Counted from the first letter of the stretch, positions 55,872 through 64,000 are shown. The stretch is 64,000 nt of DNA from Mycolicibacterium aichiense (GCF_010726245.1 NZ_AP022561.1:1488001-1552000), one strand, 5' to 3'. Notes: a model not told the origin generated them from the sequence alone. Translations and numbers: made by a program.

Positions 55872-56870
55872 TCAGAAGCCGCCGGCGACCCGCACGACCG
55901 CACGACCCGAGTACTTGCCGGCGCGCACCTGGTCGATCACCTCGACGACGTCCTTGACGTCGACCTCGTGCGTGACGTCGTCGAGGTGACGCGGCTTGCG
56001 CTCACCGCCCAGGCGCTCCCACAGCGCGCGACGTGGACCGATGGGCAGCAGCACCGAGTCGATGCCCAGCAGTGACACCCCGCGCAGGATGAACGGCAAC
56101 ACCGTCGTATTGAGCCCCGGGCCACCGGTCAGCCCGCTGGCCGCCACGGCGCCGCCGTATTCCAGAGTGCTGATCACATCGGCCAGGGTGGCCCCGCCGA
56201 CGCAGTCGACGGCACCCGCCCAGCGAGCCTTGCCCAGTGGGCGCGGCTTGGCGTCGGGGTCCTCGGGCAGGCGTGCGATGACCTCCGCCGCGCCGAGGGC
56301 CCTGAGATGGTCGGCCGCCTCGGCCTTACCGGTGGAGGCCACCACCTGAAATCCGGCGGCCGCGAGGAGATCCACACTGACCGATCCGACACCCCCGGTG
56401 GCGCCGGTGACGACGATCGGGCCGTCCTGGGGGGTGATGCCATGGGCGATCAGGGCCTCGACGCTCAGCGCGGCGGTGAAGCCTGCGGTTCCGATCGCAG
56501 CGCCCTCCCGTGGTGTGAGCGAGCCCAGCGCGACCACCTGATCGGCGGGCAGCCGCACGTACTCGGCGTAGCCGCCGTGGTGGCCGGTGCCGATCGCGTA
56601 GCCGTGTGCCAGGACCTGATCGCCGACGGCGAAGTCGGCGGAGCCGGACTCCACGACCTCACCGGTGAGGTCGATGCCGGGCACGATCGGGTAGTCCCGG
56701 ACGACTCCGCCGCGCGGGGTCAGCGCGAGCGCGTCTTTGTAGTTGACGCTGGAATAGGCGACCCGGATCGTCACGTCGCCGGGTGGGAGTTCGGAGGCGT
56801 CGAGTGTCTCGATCGATGCGGTGATCTGATCGCCGTCCTGACGGGCCAGCAGTGCCTGAAAAGAATCCAT
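55872..56870 (-). CDS. Acrylyl-CoA reductase-like MDR enzyme (AcuI/YhdH)
   Basis: A 332-residue medium-chain reductase. VAYSSVNYKDALALTPRGG and DYPIVPGIDLTGEVVES are characteristic of the AcuI/YhdH group; the NADPH site is VVTGATGGVGSVSVDLLAAAG. No zinc-ligand cysteines of alcohol dehydrogenases are visible. Such enzymes reduce acrylyl-CoA to propionyl-CoA or related enoyl thioesters. The start is ATG 56870. It is separated from the TetR gene by 38 bp on the same strand. Confidence 0.88.
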   Translation of the reverse strand: MDSFQALLARQDGDQITASIETLDASELPPGDVTIRVAYSSVNYKDALALTPRGGVVRDYPIVPGIDLTGEVVESGSADFAVGDQVLAHGYAIGTGHHGGYAEYVRLPADQVVALGSLTPREGAAIGTAGFTAALSVEALIAHGITPQDGPIVVTGATGGVGSVSVDLLAAAGFQVVASTGKAEAADHLRALGAAEVIARLPEDPDAKPRPLGKARWAGAVDCVGGATLADVISTLEYGGAVAASGLTGGPGLNTTVLPFILRGVSLLGIDSVLLPIGPRRALWERLGGERKPRHLDDVTHEVDVKDVVEVIDQVRAGKYSGRAVVRVAGGF

Positions 56871-56908
56871 GCCAAGACGGTAGCGCCCACCGACGGGTCA
56901 CAGACGGG

Positions 56909-57502
56909 CTACCGACGGCTCGCCTCGTAGCCGGTGGTGAACCACCGGACTGTTCGTTCGATGGTGGGCAGGATGTCGGTGATGGCGATCTCACCGGCGG
57001 CAAAGCGTCCGGACAGGCCGAAAATCACAGTGGCCAAGACGGTGTCGAGATCGGCGACGAAATCCTCGTCGACGCCATCGAGTACCTCCATCGCCGCGGG
57101 GACGACGTTGTCGAGCCCGCGGTGCAGCAGAAGTTCGCGCCCGGTGGCCGTGCGCGAACGGTAGTAGGCCTTCAGCATCTCGGGGTGCCGCTCCCATGGC
57201 TCGAAGATCGTGCCGAGCACGCGCATCATCCCGTCGTAGACGGACTCGGCGGGATCGTGGTGCTGCTGGCTCAGGCCCGCGTAGCGGTGCTCATCCATCC
57301 ACGACTCGAGCGCGGCAAGGATCAGGTGGTCGCGGGTGGGATAGCGCTTGTAGATCGTGGTGAGCGACGTGCGGGACCGCCGAGCGACCTCGCGCAGCTG
57401 CACCGCGTCGTATCCCTCGGTCTCCAGGATGTCGACGACGATGTCGATGATCCGGTCGCGACTGTCGACAGCGGTCCCGGTCGTCTTCTCTGCCTTGTCC
57501 AC
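56909..57502 (-). CDS. TetR-family transcriptional regulator
   Basis: A 197-residue repressor: HTH DIVVDILETEGYDAVQLREVARRSRTSLTTIYKRYPT, then a helical ligand domain with GRELLLHRGLDNVVPAAMEV. It is divergent from the SDR-CMD-aldehyde-dehydrogenase operon, and the 74-bp gap contains two perfect copies of the same palindrome. It therefore likely represses itself and that operon. Confidence 0.9.
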   Translation of the reverse strand: MDKAEKTTGTAVDSRDRIIDIVVDILETEGYDAVQLREVARRSRTSLTTIYKRYPTRDHLILAALESWMDEHRYAGLSQQHHDPAESVYDGMMRVLGTIFEPWERHPEMLKAYYRSRTATGRELLLHRGLDNVVPAAMEVLDGVDEDFVADLDTVLATVIFGLSGRFAAGEIAITDILPTIERTVRWFTTGYEASRR

Positions 57503-57522
57503 GGATGCCCTTGCCGTCGGTG

Positions 57523-57559
57523 AGTAACCCGGTTACTGTACCGCAGTAACCAGGTTACT
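57523..57559. promoter_or_regulatory. Twin perfect TetR operators
   Basis: AGTAACC-C-GGTTACT (57523-57537) and AGTAACC-A-GGTTACT (57545-57559), two perfect 15-bp palindromes with centres 22 bp apart, which is about two helical turns. They lie between the TetR start and the first SDR start. Confidence 0.85.
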
Positions 57560-57576
57560 GAGTGGAGGCGGATCAA

Positions 57577-58407
57577 GTGGGATCTCTCGATGGCAAGGTC
57601 GCGTTCATCACTGGTGTTGCTCGTGGCCAGGGCCGCAGTCATGCCATCCGCCTGGCCGAGCAGGGGGCCCGGATCATCGGCATCGACATCTGTGCCGACA
57701 TCCCCTCCAACGGCTACCCGATGGCCGACCGCGCCGAGCTCGACGAAACCGTCGAACTCGTGGAAGCCAAGGGGGGCAAGATGATTGCCGCGGTCGCCGA
57801 CGTCCGCGACTTTCACGCGGTCAAAGCCGCGCTGGATGCCGGTGTCGAGCAGTTCGGCCGCCTCGACATCGTGTGCGCCAACGCCGGCATTGCCACCATG
57901 TCTTTCCGTGAGTTGACGATCGACGAAGAGCTCGAGCAGTGGACCGATGTGCTCAACGTGAACCTGGTAGGTGCGTTTCACACCGCCAAGGCCGCGATTC
58001 CGCACCTGCTCGCCGGGCAACGGGGCGGGTCGATCGTGTTCACCAGCTCGACGGCCGGACTGCGGGGATTCGGTGGAGTGCAAGGTGGCGGACTGGGATA
58101 CGCGGCCTCCAAACACGGACTCGTCGGATTGATGCGCACATTGTCCAATGCGCTTGCACCGCAGAGCATTCGGGTCAATACCGTGCATCCCACCGCGGTA
58201 CGAACCATGATGGCAGTCAATCCTGCGATGACCGCCTTTCTGGAGAACTACCCCGACGGCGGACCGCACCTGCAGAACCCCATGCCGGTGGACCTCCTCG
58301 AACCGGAGGACATCAGCGCGGCGATCGCCTACCTGGTCAGCGATGAGGCCAAATACGTCACCGGGGTGACCTTCCCCGTCGACGCCGGATTCACCAACAA
58401 ACTCTAG
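57577..58407 (+). CDS. Mycofactocin-type SDR oxidoreductase
   Basis: A 276-residue SDR: AFITGVARGQGRSHAIRLAE, then IGIDICADI, the insertion with AELDETVELVEAKGGK typical of mycofactocin-coupled SDRs, and catalytic Y175-x3-K179 in LGYAASKHGLVG. In that subfamily the NAD(H) stays bound and is reoxidised through mycofactocin. GTG 57577 has GGAGG 8 nt upstream, so it is chosen over 57562. First gene of the operon under the twin operators. Confidence 0.88.
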   Translation: MGSLDGKVAFITGVARGQGRSHAIRLAEQGARIIGIDICADIPSNGYPMADRAELDETVELVEAKGGKMIAAVADVRDFHAVKAALDAGVEQFGRLDIVCANAGIATMSFRELTIDEELEQWTDVLNVNLVGAFHTAKAAIPHLLAGQRGGSIVFTSSTAGLRGFGGVQGGGLGYAASKHGLVGLMRTLSNALAPQSIRVNTVHPTAVRTMMAVNPAMTAFLENYPDGGPHLQNPMPVDLLEPEDISAAIAYLVSDEAKYVTGVTFPVDAGFTNKL

Positions 58408-58415
58408 GAACTTCT

Positions 58416-59225
58416 GTGACACAGACTGGACGGGTCGCCGGTAAACGGGTCCTGGTCACCGGGGCCGCCCGCGGGATGGGCCGCAGCCATGCTGTGCGGC
58501 TGGCCGAAGAGGGTGCCGACCTGATCCTCGTGGACATCTGTGAGTCGTTGCCGGAGTTGGAATATCCGCTATCGACCCCGGAAGAGCTGGATGAGACTGT
58601 CCAGTTGGTCGAGAAATTCGGCCGACGCGCGGAGAGGTACGTCGTCGACATCCGGGATGCGGCGGCGCTGGCCGAGGCGGTCAACTGCGGTGTCGAGCAG
58701 CTCGGCGGGCTGGACGCGGCCGTGTCCAACGCGGGTGTGCTCACGGCGGGGACCTGGGACACCACCACGCCGGAACAATGGCGAACGGTCGTGGACGTCA
58801 ACCTCATCGGAACATGGAATACCTGCGCCGCGGCGCTGCCGCACCTGGTCGATCACGGTGGGAGCCTGGTCAATATCAGCTCGGCGGCCGGGATCAAGGG
58901 CTCGCCGCTGCACCTTCCCTACACAGCAGCCAAACATGGTGTCGTCGGGCTGAGCCGAGCGCTGGCCAACGAGCTTGCCGCGGTTAGTGTTCGAGTCAAT
59001 ACGGTGCACCCGACCGGTGTGGAGACCGGCATGCAACCCGCGTCTCTGCATGGTCTGCTTCGAGAGGGTCGGCCCGACCTTGCTCCGATCTTCCAGAATG
59101 CCCTGCCCATCGTCATGGCCGAAGCGATCGACATCAGCAATGCGGTGCTCTATCTGGTCTCGGACGAATCCCGCTATGTGACCGGCACCGAGCTCAAAGT
59201 CGACGCCGGGGTGACGATCCGATGA
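58416..59225 (+). CDS. Mycofactocin-type SDR oxidoreductase
   Basis: A 269-residue SDR closely related to the previous gene product: LVTGAARGMGRSHAVRLAEE, ILVDICESL, the EELDETVQLVEKFGR insertion and Y169-x3-K173 in PYTAAKHGVVGL. The two genes look like an ancient tandem duplication. GTG 58416 follows TAGGAA, 8 nt after the previous stop. The pair probably oxidises two alcohols or both stereoisomers in the same pathway. Confidence 0.87.
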   Translation: MTQTGRVAGKRVLVTGAARGMGRSHAVRLAEEGADLILVDICESLPELEYPLSTPEELDETVQLVEKFGRRAERYVVDIRDAAALAEAVNCGVEQLGGLDAAVSNAGVLTAGTWDTTTPEQWRTVVDVNLIGTWNTCAAALPHLVDHGGSLVNISSAAGIKGSPLHLPYTAAKHGVVGLSRALANELAAVSVRVNTVHPTGVETGMQPASLHGLLREGRPDLAPIFQNALPIVMAEAIDISNAVLYLVSDESRYVTGTELKVDAGVTIR

Positions 59226-60025
59226 TCAACGGTGACCGGCGTGAGCGTGGCCGACGGGCATTCGCCGACGTGATGACCTTCGCTGCACCGCAGGACGACT
59301 CGCCTGCCGCGACCGGGCTGATCGACTTCGTCTACGGCGAGGTGTGGTCGCGTCCGGCATTGAGCCGGCGTGACCGGCGGTTCGTCACGTTGGCGTGTGT
59401 GGCGGCTGCCGACGCCGAGGCGCCGTTGCGTGAGCACGTATACGCGGCGCTCAACAGCGGCGATGTATCGATCACCGAAATGCGGGAAGCGGTGCTGCAT
59501 TTCGCCGTGTACGCCGGCTGGCCGAAAGCATCGTGGTTCAACATGGTGGTCGACGAGCAATGGGAGCGGATCCATCGAGACCGCGGCCAGGCCCCGCCGC
59601 CACCGGACCCACTGCTGCCGTTGATCACTCCGAGCGATCCCGAGATCCGGTTGGTGGTCGGAGAGCAGTCCTTCAAGGAGATCAACTGCATTCCGTTCGC
59701 ACCTACTCGCGACAACCCGTTCTCCGGTGCAGGAATCCTGAACTTCGTTTTCGGTGAGATGTGGCTGCGCCCCGGTCTCGGCATGAAGGAACGCCGACTG
59801 ATCACGGTGGCGTGCGTGGCGTTCCAGGACGCGGTGGTACCGATCATCAGCCACGTGTACGCCGCGCTGAAGAGCCGCGATCTCTCGTTCGCCGAGATGG
59901 ACGAACTGGCCCTGCACTTCGCGGCGTACTACGGCTGGCCCAAGGCGTCCCACCTCAACCAGGCCATCGGTGACCAACAGAAACGTGTGCTCGACGAGTG
60001 GCGCAGCGAAGCCAGTTCGTCGTGA
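59222..60025 (+). CDS. Tandem carboxymuconolactone-decarboxylase-family protein
   Basis: A 267-residue protein made of two CMD-like domains (about 35-115 and 165-250). Each has the same pattern: RRFVTLACVAAADAEAPLREHVYAAL ... HFAVYAGWPKAS in the first and RRLITVACVAFQDAVVPIISHVYAAL ... HFAAYYGWPKAS in the second. No CxxC of AhpD peroxidases is present, so it belongs with the lactone decarboxylase/unknown CMD group. The ATG overlaps the SDR stop (ATGA). Substrate unknown. Confidence 0.85.
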   Translation: MINGDRRERGRRAFADVMTFAAPQDDSPAATGLIDFVYGEVWSRPALSRRDRRFVTLACVAAADAEAPLREHVYAALNSGDVSITEMREAVLHFAVYAGWPKASWFNMVVDEQWERIHRDRGQAPPPPDPLLPLITPSDPEIRLVVGEQSFKEINCIPFAPTRDNPFSGAGILNFVFGEMWLRPGLGMKERRLITVACVAFQDAVVPIISHVYAALKSRDLSFAEMDELALHFAAYYGWPKASHLNQAIGDQQKRVLDEWRSEASSS

Positions 60026-61473
60026 GCGATGTGATCACACCGGCGGGGTTGTTGATCGGCGGCGAACGCGTCGCCCACACCTCGGCGGGCACCCATCAAC
60101 ACATCTATCCGGCCACCGGACGGCCCAATGTCGTTGTCTCACTGGCCGGGCGGGAGGAGATCGACCGGGCGGTCGCCGCGGGTCGACAGGCGCAGCGTGC
60201 CTGGATGTCGTTGACGGTGGACCGGCGCCGCGACCTATTGATCGACCTGGCCGACCTGGTGCACGAGCATCTGGACGAGCTGGCCGAGCTCAATGTCCAC
60301 GACTACGCGGTGCCGATCTCGTATGCCGGAACGGCGCTCCTCCTCGAGCGGTTCTTACGCCACTATGCCGGCTACGTCGACAAGCCGCACGGCGCCATCG
60401 CGCCGGTCAACGGGTCGTTTGACGTCAACCTGATCGAGCGAGAGCCGTACGGCGTCGTGGCGGTCATCGCACCGTGGAACGGAGCGCTGGCCGTCGCTGC
60501 CTCCTGCGTCGCACCGGCGCTGGCCGCGGGAAATGCGGTCGTGTTCAAACCCTCTGAGCTGGCGCCGCTGGCGGCCCTGCGTTTTGGCGAATTGTGTCTG
60601 CTGGCCGGGTTGCCGCCTGGTCTGGTCAATGTGGTCCCCGCCGCAGCCGAGGGCGGCGACGCGCTGGCCCGCCACCCCGGTGTCGGCAAGGTGCACTTCA
60701 CCGGTGGTGGGGCGACGGCCCGTAAAGTGATCGCGGCGGCCGCGACGAACCTCACTCCGGTGGTCGCCGAGCTGGGCGGGAAGTCTGCCAATATCGTCTT
60801 CCCGGACGCCGACCTCCAAAGCGCCGCGGCGCTGGCGGCGCATCAGGGCCCGTTGATGCAGTCCGGGCAGAGTTGTGCCTGCGCCAGCCGGATTCTGGTG
60901 CATGACGCCGTCTACGAGGACTTCGTGGACGCCTTCCTCGCCCGCATCGCGGAGGCCACGATCGGTGATCCGCTGGACCGCGCCGTCACGTTCGGCCCGG
61001 TGATCGGACAGGCCGCCCTTGATCGGATCCTCACCGCGATCGGTGATGCGGTCGGCCGGGGGAGTGGGCAATTGCTCACCGGGGGCAGGCGCATCGGTGG
61101 TGAGCTCGCCGCAGGCTATTACCTCGAGCCGACTGTGTTCGGTGACGTCGACAACGCCTCGGAGCTGGCTCAGACCGAGACGTTCGGTCCAGTGGTGTCG
61201 GTCATCAGATTTCGCGACGACGACGAGGCGGTCTCGATCGCCAACGACAGTGTTTATGGCCTCAACGCATTCATGCACACCCGAGACCTTGTCCGCGCTC
61301 ACAGCGTGGCCCGGCGACTGGAGTCGGGATCGGTGTGGGTCAACACCTTCAGCGACATGTCACCACAGGGGCCCTACGGCGGTTACAAGCAGAGCGGGTT
61401 CGGCCGCACCGGCGGCGTAGAGGGCTTGCACGAATTCCTTCAAGTGAAAAACATCCGGATCGGGATGCGCTGA
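60022..61473 (+). CDS. NAD-dependent aldehyde dehydrogenase
   Basis: A 483-residue ALDH. PWNGALAVAASCVAPALAAGN with VVFKPSELAPLAA, the Glu E250 in VAELGGKSANIVF and the nucleophile C285 in SGQSCACASRILV are in place, and the C-terminal GPYGGYKQSGFGRTGG is typical. GTG 60022 overlaps the CMD stop (GTGA) and replaces the open frame start at 59998. It oxidises the aldehyde produced by the upstream SDRs. Confidence 0.92.
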   Translation: MSDVITPAGLLIGGERVAHTSAGTHQHIYPATGRPNVVVSLAGREEIDRAVAAGRQAQRAWMSLTVDRRRDLLIDLADLVHEHLDELAELNVHDYAVPISYAGTALLLERFLRHYAGYVDKPHGAIAPVNGSFDVNLIEREPYGVVAVIAPWNGALAVAASCVAPALAAGNAVVFKPSELAPLAALRFGELCLLAGLPPGLVNVVPAAAEGGDALARHPGVGKVHFTGGGATARKVIAAAATNLTPVVAELGGKSANIVFPDADLQSAAALAAHQGPLMQSGQSCACASRILVHDAVYEDFVDAFLARIAEATIGDPLDRAVTFGPVIGQAALDRILTAIGDAVGRGSGQLLTGGRRIGGELAAGYYLEPTVFGDVDNASELAQTETFGPVVSVIRFRDDDEAVSIANDSVYGLNAFMHTRDLVRAHSVARRLESGSVWVNTFSDMSPQGPYGGYKQSGFGRTGGVEGLHEFLQVKNIRIGMR

Positions 61474-61505
61474 CGTTGACAGGGCACAGTCATGCTGTAA
61501 CAGCG

Positions 61506-61521
61506 TTGATCGAGCGATCAA
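61506..61521. promoter_or_regulatory. Putative TetR operator, TTGATCGA-type, copy 1
   Basis: TTGATCGAGCGATCAA is a 16-bp inverted repeat with a single mismatched pair, 39 bp before the TetR start. The same palindrome recurs perfectly at 62445. Confidence 0.65.
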
Positions 61522-61560
61522 AAGCTATTGGGCCGATGATCTCAATGTTAAAGTGCTCCC

Positions 61561-62193
61561 GTGACCACCGCGGCGCGAACGGGTCCGTCAGGTAAGCCGG
61601 CCCCCAGACGTGCCGCGGTGACGCCGAAGGTTGAGGACGGTGGGACCCGGGAGCGTCTTGTCGCGGCAACGGCCGAGATCATGCACGACGAGGGTTATGC
61701 CGCAGCCACGTCACGGCGGGTCGCCGCGAAGGCCGGCGTTAAGCAGGCGCTGGTCTATTACTACTTTCCGACGATGGACGACCTCTTCCTGGCCGTGCTG
61801 CGATCGGGCGCAGAGGCCGCGTTGGAGCAGCTACGCAAGGTGCTGATGGAGGAAGATCCGCTGCGCGCTCTGTGGCGGATCAACAGTGATCCCCGTCAAA
61901 CCGTGATGAGTACTGAACTGATGGCACTTGCCAACCACCGCAAGGTGATTGGTGCCGAGCTGCGTGATTTCGCCGAACGGGTGCGCGACATCGAGACGGC
62001 GGCGGTGACTATGTCGTTGCGGTCCTACGGCGTCGACCTCGAAGCGTATCCGCCAGTGGTGATATCGATGTTGGTGGCGCAGATTGCGCGCAGCGTCGGC
62101 AACGAGACCGCCGTTGGCCTGACGCGAGGACACGACGAGTTGGAGAACTTCATGGAAGTTCAGTTCGCATTGTTGTCCCGAGGTCCTCACTGA
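61561..62193 (+). CDS. TetR-family transcriptional regulator
   Basis: A 210-residue repressor with a short basic Ala/Pro-rich tail before the HTH: RLVAATAEIMHDEGYAAATSRRVAAKAGVKQALVYYYFPTMDDLF, then an all-helical domain. It has its own promoter region with the TTGATCGA palindrome and lies 87 bp after the aldehyde dehydrogenase gene. Since the same palindrome precedes the exported protein gene at 62487, that gene is a likely target. The start at GTG 61561 is weakly supported. Confidence 0.85.
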   Translation: MTTAARTGPSGKPAPRRAAVTPKVEDGGTRERLVAATAEIMHDEGYAAATSRRVAAKAGVKQALVYYYFPTMDDLFLAVLRSGAEAALEQLRKVLMEEDPLRALWRINSDPRQTVMSTELMALANHRKVIGAELRDFAERVRDIETAAVTMSLRSYGVDLEAYPPVVISMLVAQIARSVGNETAVGLTRGHDELENFMEVQFALLSRGPH

Positions 62194-62270
62194 TCGATCG
62201 ACAGATCGTGCTCGCGACACTCCGATCCGAGCATCGCATCGGGTGACAACTGTGCGTGCGCTACCCCGAT

Positions 62271-62287
62271 CGGCCCTATAGGGGCCG
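62271..62287 (+). terminator. Weak hairpin downstream of the TetR gene
   Basis: CGGCCC/GGGCCG, a 6-bp stem with a 5-nt loop, 78 bases after the TetR stop, followed by AAATCTT. Short and without a clear T-tract. Confidence 0.25.
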
Positions 62288-62397
62288 AAATCTTGCTCGG
62301 TGTCTCATGTAAAGCGTTGTACTGCAACGCATTGTGATCCCGGCCGTCTGAGGCCCGAATAGTTGAGTGCCCCGATACTCGATTCGCATCGAAGTTC

Positions 62398-62427
62398 TTG
62401 ACACGGCTGCGCGCGTCCTGTTATGAA
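62398..62427 (+). promoter_or_regulatory. Strong sigma-70/SigA-type promoter of the exported Ig-like protein
   Basis: TTGACA (62398-62403), 18 bp, TATGAA (62422-62427). Transcription would start near 62434, about 50 bases before the ATG. The TetR-type palindrome (62445-62460) lies just downstream of the start. Confidence 0.7.
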
Positions 62428-62444
62428 GTTCATCACATCAGAAT

Positions 62445-62460
62445 TTGATCGATCGATCAA
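62445..62460. promoter_or_regulatory. Putative TetR operator, TTGATCGA-type, copy 2
   Basis: TTGATCGATCGATCAA is a perfect 16-bp palindrome, placed between the promoter and the ribosome site of the gene at 62487. It is the same site as at 61506 with its single mismatch corrected. Confidence 0.7.
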
Positions 62461-62486
62461 CACTCACCCGGTCTCGGAGGCACGCC

Positions 62487-64000
62487 ATGTCCGACGCAAT
62501 TAGCCGCCACAACCCGCTGTTCGTCTCGGTCCCTTCTGGGGAGCGCCGCGAATTCACACAACACCGCAGTGCCGCACGCGCGGCCGTGAAGTTCGGCGGG
62601 TACGGCAGCATGGCTGTGGCGGTCTGGCTGTTTGGTGCCTTGGCCGCAGGCTATGGAGTCGCATCCGCAGATACCGGGCCTGACTCTGCCAGCGGAACAT
62701 CGTCCGCGTCCGCATCCACTTCCGATTCGTCGGGCGGCGGTGAGTCGACATCGGCGCACACCGGGCGCAAGTCGACCGGCAGCGCGAAGCCGCGTATGTC
62801 ACGCGGAAAGTCGCCGGCTGGTCAGGTGACCAGCAGCGGTGGGTCAAGGTTCAGCACGTCCGCCGCGACACCCGAGGCGCCGGCGGCAGCCATCACCTCA
62901 ACGCCGACGCGTACCGTCGCCGCGAAAACGCCGTCGGCGATTCTCGCCGCGGTCACCGAACCGAAGACCGTGGCCCAGCCGACCGGGTCAGTCACCGACA
63001 CCAGCTCGGCCAGCGCCGCGCAGGCAGTGACCGGCACCGCTCACCCGGCGCTTGTGGTCCACCCGACCGCCGTCGCTACCAACGCGACACCGAGCGCAGC
63101 GGCCCCCGCGGGGCCGATCGGCTTCCTCAACCACGTCATCACCTCACTGCTCAACCCGTTCCTGAACCCGCCGCCGCAAACCCCGGGACCGGTGGTGCCG
63201 CTGGTGTGGGCAGTGCTGGGCGCGGTACGGCGCGACCTTTTCAATCAGGCGCCGACGATCGGCGACCCGACCACGACCGTGCAGACCGGGCAGACCGTGA
63301 CCGGAAATATCAACGCCACCGACGTCGAAGGTGACGCCCTCAAGTACACCGTCACTCAAGGGCCGAAGTATGGCACCCTGATGATCGACCAGGCCACCGG
63401 CAACTACACTTACAGGCCGGACGACATCAATTACAATGCCGCGCAAACAGATTCGTTCACGGTGACGGTGTCCGACGGCAAGTTCAACATCCTGACCCCG
63501 CTCAGCTCGCATAGCGCCCAGGCCGCCGAGGGCGTCACGGTGCTCAATCCCACCGTCCAGCGGGCCATTCTGGCCATGCCCGCCGGCGTGACCAAACCCG
63601 TCAACCCGCGCTACTCCGAAGACGGCCAGTCCATCTTCTTCGCAGCTGTCCCGGCCGGGGCGACCCGTCAGGAGATCTACCAGATCAACATCGACGGTAC
63701 GAACGCGACCTGCCTCACCTGTGGCGTTTCCCCAAGTGTGACCGCGAACCTGGGCAAGCCGGTGCCGTTCACCGATGGCTCCGGCCGCGTTGTAGTCCTC
63801 GTCGACAGCGGTGCGCAGTCGGGGCCGACGTATTCCGTTCTGCAACAGGGTGACAATGGGACCGAGTTGATCCCGATCGTCACTCCGCCGGGAGCGCCCG
63901 GTGTCATCTCCATCAATGCCCAACGGGAGTTGCGGATTTCACCGGACGGGCAGCACGTGCTGTTCAGCCGGATCATGCTCAACGGCGCAACGGGTGTGCT
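62487..64000 (+). CDS. Large exported protein with Ig-like/cadherin-like and beta-propeller segments (3' end off-window)
   Basis: At least 505 residues, open to the end of the window. After a basic N-terminus a hydrophobic helix (about 40-58, AVAVWLFGALAAGYGVASA) is a signal or anchor. A Ser/Thr/Pro/Ala-rich low-complexity linker follows (60-240). An Ig-like or cadherin-like repeat (about 270-330) then reads GNINATDVEGDALKYTVTQG and YTYRPDDINYN with FTVTVSDG. From about 365 there are TolB-like propeller blades (RYSEDGQSIFFAAV, IYQINIDGTN, RISPDGQHVLFSRIM). GGAGG lies 6 nt before the ATG. It is probably a surface or periplasmic binding protein. Confidence 0.82.
   Translation, partial: MSDAISRHNPLFVSVPSGERREFTQHRSAARAAVKFGGYGSMAVAVWLFGALAAGYGVASADTGPDSASGTSSASASTSDSSGGGESTSAHTGRKSTGSAKPRMSRGKSPAGQVTSSGGSRFSTSAATPEAPAAAITSTPTRTVAAKTPSAILAAVTEPKTVAQPTGSVTDTSSASAAQAVTGTAHPALVVHPTAVATNATPSAAAPAGPIGFLNHVITSLLNPFLNPPPQTPGPVVPLVWAVLGAVRRDLFNQAPTIGDPTTTVQTGQTVTGNINATDVEGDALKYTVTQGPKYGTLMIDQATGNYTYRPDDINYNAAQTDSFTVTVSDGKFNILTPLSSHSAQAAEGVTVLNPTVQRAILAMPAGVTKPVNPRYSEDGQSIFFAAVPAGATRQEIYQINIDGTNATCLTCGVSPSVTANLGKPVPFTDGSGRVVVLVDSGAQSGPTYSVLQQGDNGTELIPIVTPPGAPGVISINAQRELRISPDGQHVLFSRIMLNGATGV

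Noticed and set aside
62191..62206. Third TTGATCGA-like site after the TetR stop
   Set aside because: Only part of the palindrome (TGATCGATCGA) is present and it overlaps the gene end; not supported as an operator.

Overview
The window is GC-rich chromosomal DNA from a mycobacterium, most likely an environmental or rapid-growing Mycobacterium/Mycolicibacterium. The markers are the start of an mce/yrbE operon, an antigen 85 mycolyltransferase, a mycolic acid cyclopropane-synthase-type methyltransferase, an MmpL exporter beside a fatty-acyl-AMP ligase, an F420-type luciferase-like oxidoreductase, mycofactocin-type SDRs and a 14-gene nuo operon. No rRNA, tRNA, insertion sequence or CRISPR array was seen. 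All family assignments come from reading motifs by eye; no database search was run.

Layout. 1-1177 (-): yrbEB (cut by the window edge) and yrbEA, the first permease genes of an mce lipid-import operon. 1834-12414 (+): a tightly overlapping nine-gene biosynthetic operon. It encodes a TPP enzyme, an SRPBCC protein, a ketosynthase-III-like protein with Asn in place of the catalytic His, an acyl carrier protein, an acyl-AMP ligase, an MmpL exporter, two methyltransferases and a P450. A TipA-like MerR regulator with its own palindromic promoter follows. I do not recognise the product; this is the best candidate for an undescribed system. 13-19 kb: an aminotransferase, small membrane and secreted proteins, a transmembrane Ser/Thr kinase facing a STAS protein, a decayed gene and a secreted Gly/Pro repeat protein.

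19-28 kb: BluB, an alpha/beta hydrolase, and a catabolic-looking group (amine oxidase, LLM oxidoreductase, DUF7064/7065-like protein, APH-type phosphotransferase) divergent from TetR-SDR, then a lipoprotein metallopeptidase. 28-44.5 kb (-): complete nuoA-N with an enoyl-CoA hydratase gene coupled to nuoN, and an atypical response regulator upstream. 45-55 kb: two minus-strand operons that share a near-identical promoter operator. One is TetR-fadE-APH-DUF6285-SnoaL-YceI; the other is homogentisate-dioxygenase-like, hydrolase, CoA-transferase, HMG-CoA-lyase-like, S4. The mycolate methyltransferase is divergent from the TetR gene.

55-64 kb: antigen 85 with a 19-bp hairpin terminator, an AcuI-type reductase, and a TetR with twin perfect operators facing an operon of two mycofactocin-type SDRs, a double CMD protein and an aldehyde dehydrogenase. 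A further TetR shares its palindromic site with the promoter of a large exported Ig-like/beta-propeller protein that runs off the end. Overall the region combines a conserved respiratory core (nuo) with accessory lipid and small-molecule metabolism, much of it next to its own local regulator.
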